Source: Atherinomorus stipes (lineage: Eukaryota > Chordata > Actinopteri > Atheriniformes > Atherinidae). From it: DNA of 64,000 bases. Below, piece after piece: positions 59,224 to 64,000 of the stretch (position 1 is the stretch's first letter; each line of letters begins with the position of its first letter). The notes under the pieces are model-generated. The model was not told the origin of the DNA, made no database searches, and worked only from the letters and a program-made list of their open reading frames with translations. The DNA is taken from positions 124,001-188,000 of the forward strand of contig JALJCO010003454.1 in the NCBI GenBank assembly GCA_023101725.1, given 5' to 3'. The position numbers were made by a program, and so were the translations under genes.

Positions 59224-61339
59224 ACAAAACATTGGTATGAATAACTTGCAATTAACCCCCAAACACATCCCGTCTGTTCACAAAATTGAAAAAAGATTAA
59301 AGGACTATGTAAGACATTTATTAACCAAAACTCCTTAACTATTACGACCCAAGAAAAGAAGAGAGGGAAAGGAAAAGGAGAAAAAAAAATTGTTTATTTG
59401 GCCCTCAAAAAAAAAGAAAGAAAGAAAGAAGAAAATATATTTTTGTATATTTACCTTTTGTTACTGTGTGAAGTCAAAATTATAGTGCAAAAACTGTCCA
59501 CCATGGGAGCAGACGTTCAACAGGGTTTTAAGCTAAGTTTTTTCCGTTAAGTGCTGCGATAGGTCTCAGAAACTGTATTTACCAAATATGATACATCCAG
59601 GATTAAAGGGATAAAATATCACAAAAATGGCACATACACATAACCAAGTTTAATTCTAAGATCATGTTTTTATGAACATTTTAAGTAAAAATTGTATATA
59701 TTTCTGCATACATTAAAAAAATACAAATATACTCTATTTGTATTCACTAAAATAATATGTAAATGTACAATAACAACTTTAATGGAATATGTGAATAACA
59801 ACGGAAGTTTTCATAAAGCTTTTAGTGGAGCTCAACTTGATGTAATGAAGTTACATGACATCCCATTTACACTGTCACTGTTCATGTTCAGGACTACTTA
59901 TACAATAACACATTTGCACAGTTTACTTTCTTATCAACATAACAACAGCAGAACTCAGTTCCCAACCAGCCTGCAGAGACATCCAGTCTGGGGCTCAGTG
60001 ACTCAGTCCCACCATCTGGTTTAACCAATGCAGATAAAGCAGCCAGTACAAAAATAACATTTGAAGGAAAATTCTGGGGTATTTCAATGTTCCCCTCATT
60101 TCCTTGTGTGTGTGGATTTAAATTATTGGCTGATTTTTCGCAGTAGCTATGGCAATAGTGTGTGAGTAAGCGCAGAGGCAGTTGTCCTGGGGAACGTGGA
60201 GGTACGTAACCTACAGTTTGTTCCAAACTATGACAGCAAAATATAAAACTACACTCTTGATATAGTTGTTCCTTTTCTGTCTTCCGCATATTATATTTCT
60301 ATTATCTGTAAACAAGTGAATTTCTTGAGCTAAATATTCAGCCCTGGCATGTGGAAATCAGAAACTACCAACCGTTTTAAATGTCTAGAGTAATGACTGA
60401 AGTCAATGATTAGGCCTGACAACTGGCCATTGGCAGGTGCTGATACAAGGAGAGTGGTGCTGTGAGATTTGATGCTAACCAAGTACAAAGATAAGAAACG
60501 TTGATATTCTCCATCCCCACAGCAAAGGTCAAATATTCATATCCAGACATCAGGGAAACCAGGCAGGTTAAGACTGGCCCTCATTTATCAGCTGTGCTTA
60601 CGCACACATCTGTGCGTATTTAATCCGTGAGAACATTTTCCTGGAAAGTATGAAAATTGCCAACTTGTATGCTTATAAGCCACTGAAAAAAAAAGAACTA
60701 AAATATAAGAACATGTCTGACGCAGAATATAGCAGAACATGGAAACTGCAGCTGTCACAGCAATTTCAGCGTCCACATGCAGCTTTAGTTAGTTTAAGTA
60801 ATAATTACTCAATTCGTAATCTTTTAGAAAAAAAAAAAAGTGTAGCTTTATTAGTTTAAACAAGACTTGACAGACAGGTGAGAACTTATGATTAATCTGG
60901 AGCTCTGATCAGTCAGATAAGAGCATAATTACTTCTGATCCGGTTCCAGAAAGAGATCCTGTCATGATTCAGGATGTGTTGCAGTTATACTAACTCCTGT
61001 TCCGGTGAATTTCCGGTAAATGGCACAAGGCAGGAAACAGGTTGGAAATTCACCGACCATCGTTGAGCTGCATTACACCCTCCGTGCTGGATGTGTGTTT
61101 CTTCTGGGACGTTTATTTCTGTTGAACAATTCAACACACGACTGAAATCAAAGAGGAGTGCCACATTGATGCTGGGAATGTGTGTGTTAAAGTGCCATCA
61201 CGTTAAATCAGCTTTTATTTCTACAGAACATTTAAAATCTACTGAGGTTAACCAGAACTTCACAGGATAAGTTTACCCTCTGCTTCTGTCCTCCAGCTAT
61301 AGATAATGTTTCATCTATACAGTACAGTAGTAGACTTTA
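59224..61339. other. No recognised gene
   Basis: AT-rich DNA. TTATCAGCTGTGCTTACGCACACATCTGTGCGTA near 60588 resembles the end of a common fish repeat with TGCGTACGCAC-type symmetry, but no second end was found. Open frames at 59692-60289 are not credible. Confidence 0.45.
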
Positions 61340-61605
61340 GTAGACTTTTCGGAGCCTGTCAAGTCCCTCTTCTGACCCATTTTGCCAAAGGAAAGGAAAT
61401 TGCCTAATAGTTGTGTTTGCCTAATACACCTGATATAGGGTGTTGATGTCATTAGACCATACCCCTTCTCATTACAGAGATGCACATCACCTGATATGCT
61501 TAATTGGTAGTAGCCTTAGGCCTATACAGCTTGGAGTAAGACAACATGCATAAAGAGGATGATGTGGTCAAAATACTCATTTGCCTGATAATTCTGCACT
61601 CCCTG
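61340..61605 (-). mobile_element. 5' end fragment of a Tc1/mariner-type transposon
   Basis: The right edge GCCTGATAATTCTGCACTCCCTG next to TA (61606-61607) is the terminal sequence of a very common fish element. Reading leftward come GACCACATCATCCTCTTTATGC, GTCTTACTCCAAGC, GGTGATGTGCATCTCTGTAATG, CACCCTATATCAGG and TTTGGCAAAATGGGTCAGAAG, which includes the start of its transposase. Everything beyond about 61340 is gone, so it is a truncated end. Confidence 0.85.
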
Positions 61606-61607
61606 TA

Positions 61608-61655
61608 ATGTGCAATGACTGGACTCAACACGTTTAACAAATTTAGATTTTCATG
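61608..61655 (+). repeat. 48-bp segment shared with 63785-63832
   Basis: TGTGCAATGACTGGACTC is identical in both places and is followed by a similar ACACGTTTAACAAATTTAGATTTTCA / ACATGTTTGATAAATTCAGATTTTCA stretch. Here it directly follows the TA of the Tc1-type fragment. Confidence 0.8.
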
Positions 61656-62867
61656 TACTTAAAAACTTTCTAAATCTCATTCGTTTGGAAATGAGCTCAG
61701 TTCCTACAAATAGCAGATAAATAAGGACCCTGGTCCCGTTTTGCACACTGGTAGTTGATGCTATGTCTACAAGCAGCCAAGTGATGACATATCAAATCAG
61801 AATGCACTGAAATGGAAAACTAGTGGGCTAACATTCCATGAGTTATTTTTCGATTTATGTCTGCATCCCACAAACCCCCACGGCCTTGTTTTAAGTGAAT
61901 AAGAGTCGGGGGGTAGATTTGATAGAGACACGATCATACTCTGATGGACCTCACAGAAGTACGTCAGAGCAGCACAGGACAAGCCAAATGAGGTAAACTC
62001 AGTGCAGACGAGGAAATATCAGCCCAAACAAGAGGGCTTTCCAACCAGTTTCTGTGTAAATGCAAGTAAGAACCTCAATCATTCAATTTAGGTCTACATT
62101 TACACACACACTAACACACACACACAGTTTAATGCTAGTACACACAGCTAACTTTCCCAGGCTCCACCCCAGGGAGCACACATCATCCAAATGGCTGCTA
62201 TGGAGCTGTGATTTTTAGCAGAACAGTTTCTTTTTTCCCCCTCTCTCTCTCTCTTTTTTTTGTTTTTAACCGAGACAACTATTTTTAGAGATGGATGAAA
62301 TTATTAAACCCCCTTCAAAATACACACACATTCTTCATCCTCCTCCTCTTCATTTCCCCTAACCCCTCCCTTTCTCTCCTCCTGTTGTACTTTGACCAAA
62401 AAAGTCAGAGACTGCAGCATTTTTCCTTGTCAGACACAGACCGTCTGGACGTTAAGTTGAAGACAGAGGAGGCTATATTTACAGCCTGACCTCACCCCAA
62501 ATACATACACACACACACACACACACACAGACACACACATAGAGCTTTAACATGGTTGGGGATGACGCAGAGATGACCGCACCTTGGCGTTGTCTGTTTC
62601 ACTCTAACCATGTTCCTGCTGGCCAGGCCTCACACTGTGGTCAACTTCAAAGGATGCTACGGCAGAGGTCACAGAGGCTGACAGCTGGAGGCAGATTTCT
62701 GTCAATCATAGCAAGTCCAAAAACCTTTCCTCTCTATTTGCTTCTTCTCATTAGTTTACAAATGAGTTCATGATCTAAAGTTAGATTACAACACAAAGAT
62801 TGTCACAAGTTCATGATGCAAGGATGTAGTCGGCTCTTTTTAGAAAGCAAAGCTTTAAATTCACTAA
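61656..62867. other. No recognised gene; CA and CT simple repeats
   Basis: Contains CT-rich runs near 62230-62260 and 62335-62385 and a CA microsatellite at 62502-62540. No coding family was recognised. Confidence 0.5.
62502..62540. repeat. (CA)n microsatellite
   Basis: CA repeat with one GACA interruption. Confidence 0.95.
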
Positions 62868-63966
62868 GGGTGCATTCACACCAGGATAGCCTGGGGACTC
62901 GGTCCGATTGGGCGGAGATTTCAGGAAAGATTTGCACTTTTCTTTACTTCAGTTTACGTTCAAACTGCAGTAAGTGAAGCTGACCCAGCCACCTGGCTAA
63001 ACCAGTGTAGTTACAACAACTGCCCACTAGGGGGCGACAGTCTCCATTCAGCCACTGAACGATGATGAAAAGCAGGAAGAAGAAGAAAACCGGACTCTGT
63101 GATAAAAGTGGAAACCTTTCTGCTTCTTATTATTAGGCTACTCCATCTTTGTCTACATGTTTTCCAATTGTTTATTGTTGTTGTTGTTTTGACCTCGGCT
63201 TCTTCAGACATACGCTGTTTACTTTGTTTTTCCACCAACCCAAACGATAATCTAGATCGCCGTTAATAGTGGAAAACAGTACAAAGAATATTCTAGGGGG
63301 TTTTGTTTGCTTGTCTATTTTTACAAATTGTTTCCAAATAACAACAAAAAAAGTCTCTAATCTACCCCAATTCCTCCTGCTTCTTCTTCTACTGCTTTAT
63401 TACGGTCGAGAAACATCACTTTCCTTAGGTGCGCTGGATGTCGATGTGCTGGAGAGTCCGTTTGCAAGTGAACCGCCGAAACCACCGGCTTTCAGAGGAG
63501 TGTTTGTTGAACATCTAACAGACACATTACTGCCACCAGGTGGAAGGAAGCTGCGTTGCAACGAAGCTTTTTGATGATAACGGCAATATTTCTGGCATCT
63601 TCAACTGATGCGTTACACCGTCCCACGGCCTTTGTGGTACTTGTGGCCGTAGGTGCAAAACCAAATGTTTTTATTTTGCAGCCCCCTAGGTAAGGCTTGA
63701 GGCCCAAGCAGGGGCCACAGCCCCATGGTTAAGAATTACTAATCCAGATCATGTGGAATTCATCAACAGCTGATTGCTGACTGATGTGCAATGACTGGAC
63801 TCCACATGTTTGATAAATTCAGATTTTCAGGCGGACCAGAGTTCGCTTCTTTGGTCCACACCAGAGTACGGTTGCTGTTCAGACTGCGCCAAACAAAGCA
63901 GGCTATTCGTGGAATCCGACGAGGGTCCGTTTGAAGCAGACCAAACAGCCAGAGTGTGAACGCACC
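62868..63966. mobile_element. TIR element with GGGTGCATTCACACC ends, about 1.1 kb
   Basis: The left end GGGTGCATTCACACC at 62868 (after TAA) and right end GTGTGAACGCACC at 63954-63966 (before TTTA) are inverted repeats. GGTCCG/CGGACC-rich sub-terminal blocks occur near both ends. The ends resemble those at 9824-10535. The right target site is imperfect. An open frame of 101 codons at 63269-63574 shows no transposase motif, so I treat the element as non-autonomous. Confidence 0.7.
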
Positions 63967-64000
63967 TTTACTGTTTGTTATCAAAAACCGTTTCAAGTAA

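Noticed and set aside
59894..60289. 131-codon open frame on the minus strand
   Set aside because: No domain, no splice sites, low-complexity amino-acid use.

Overview
This window looks like teleost fish nuclear DNA that is almost entirely intronic. The evidence is two splice-bounded exons of the vertebrate gene gmds (GDP-mannose 4,6-dehydratase) on the minus strand, plus a dense population of fish-type transposon families: Tc1/mariner, hAT-like, TTAA-flanked MITEs, CR1/L2-type and RTE-type LINEs, and a tRNA-derived SINE. I see no operons, CRISPR arrays or other prokaryotic gene organisation. Continuous open reading frames longer than about 60 codons are nearly all chance frames or shadows of repeats.

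Host gene. The gmds exons lie at 41307-41425 and 40834-40930 (minus strand), separated by a 376-bp intron. Phases match and both donors read GTGAGT. The gene therefore runs right to left. No other gmds exon was recognised by eye, so 41426-64000 is probably the upstream intron and 1-40833 the intron before the terminal exon. Gmds makes the GDP-fucose precursor, and in other vertebrates the gene is very large.

Layout. 1-5.1 kb: a MITE remnant, an AT-rich palindrome, a dispersed repeat, a ruined Tc1/IS630 transposase gene and a short hairpin. 6.3-6.9 kb: a TTAA-flanked MITE whose relative lies inverted at 49.5 kb. 9.4-11.1 kb: a LINE reverse-transcriptase remnant split by a TAA-flanked element. 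13.9-17.6 kb: two hAT-like MITEs and a LINE/SINE tail. 19.8 and 32.4 kb: two copies of one TTAA MITE. 23.1-23.8 kb: an abnormal homopolymer block, probably a sequence artefact. 24.4-25.2 kb: an RTE-type LINE 3' part on the minus strand. 28.2 kb: a TA-flanked foldback element. 33.9-35.7 kb: a direct duplication around a TTAA MITE that contains a SINE. 39.3-40.2 kb: an unassigned inverted-repeat element with repeated internal motifs. 42.3-51.5 kb: more TTAA and hAT elements, one carrying a TCTCGCGAGA palindrome. 52.5-53.9 and 56.1-57.3 kb: two Tc1 elements with intact TA-flanked ends but broken transposase genes. 58.6-64 kb: AT-rich repeat, a Tc1-type end fragment and a roughly 1.1-kb TIR element at the window edge.

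I did not find a previously undescribed molecular system. The most useful observations are the two gmds exons, which are invisible to plain ORF calling because the longest frames there are wrong; the nine TTAA-flanked elements; the duplication at 34-35.7 kb; the unassigned 39.3-40.2 kb element; and the TCTCGCGAGA palindrome inside a hAT MITE.
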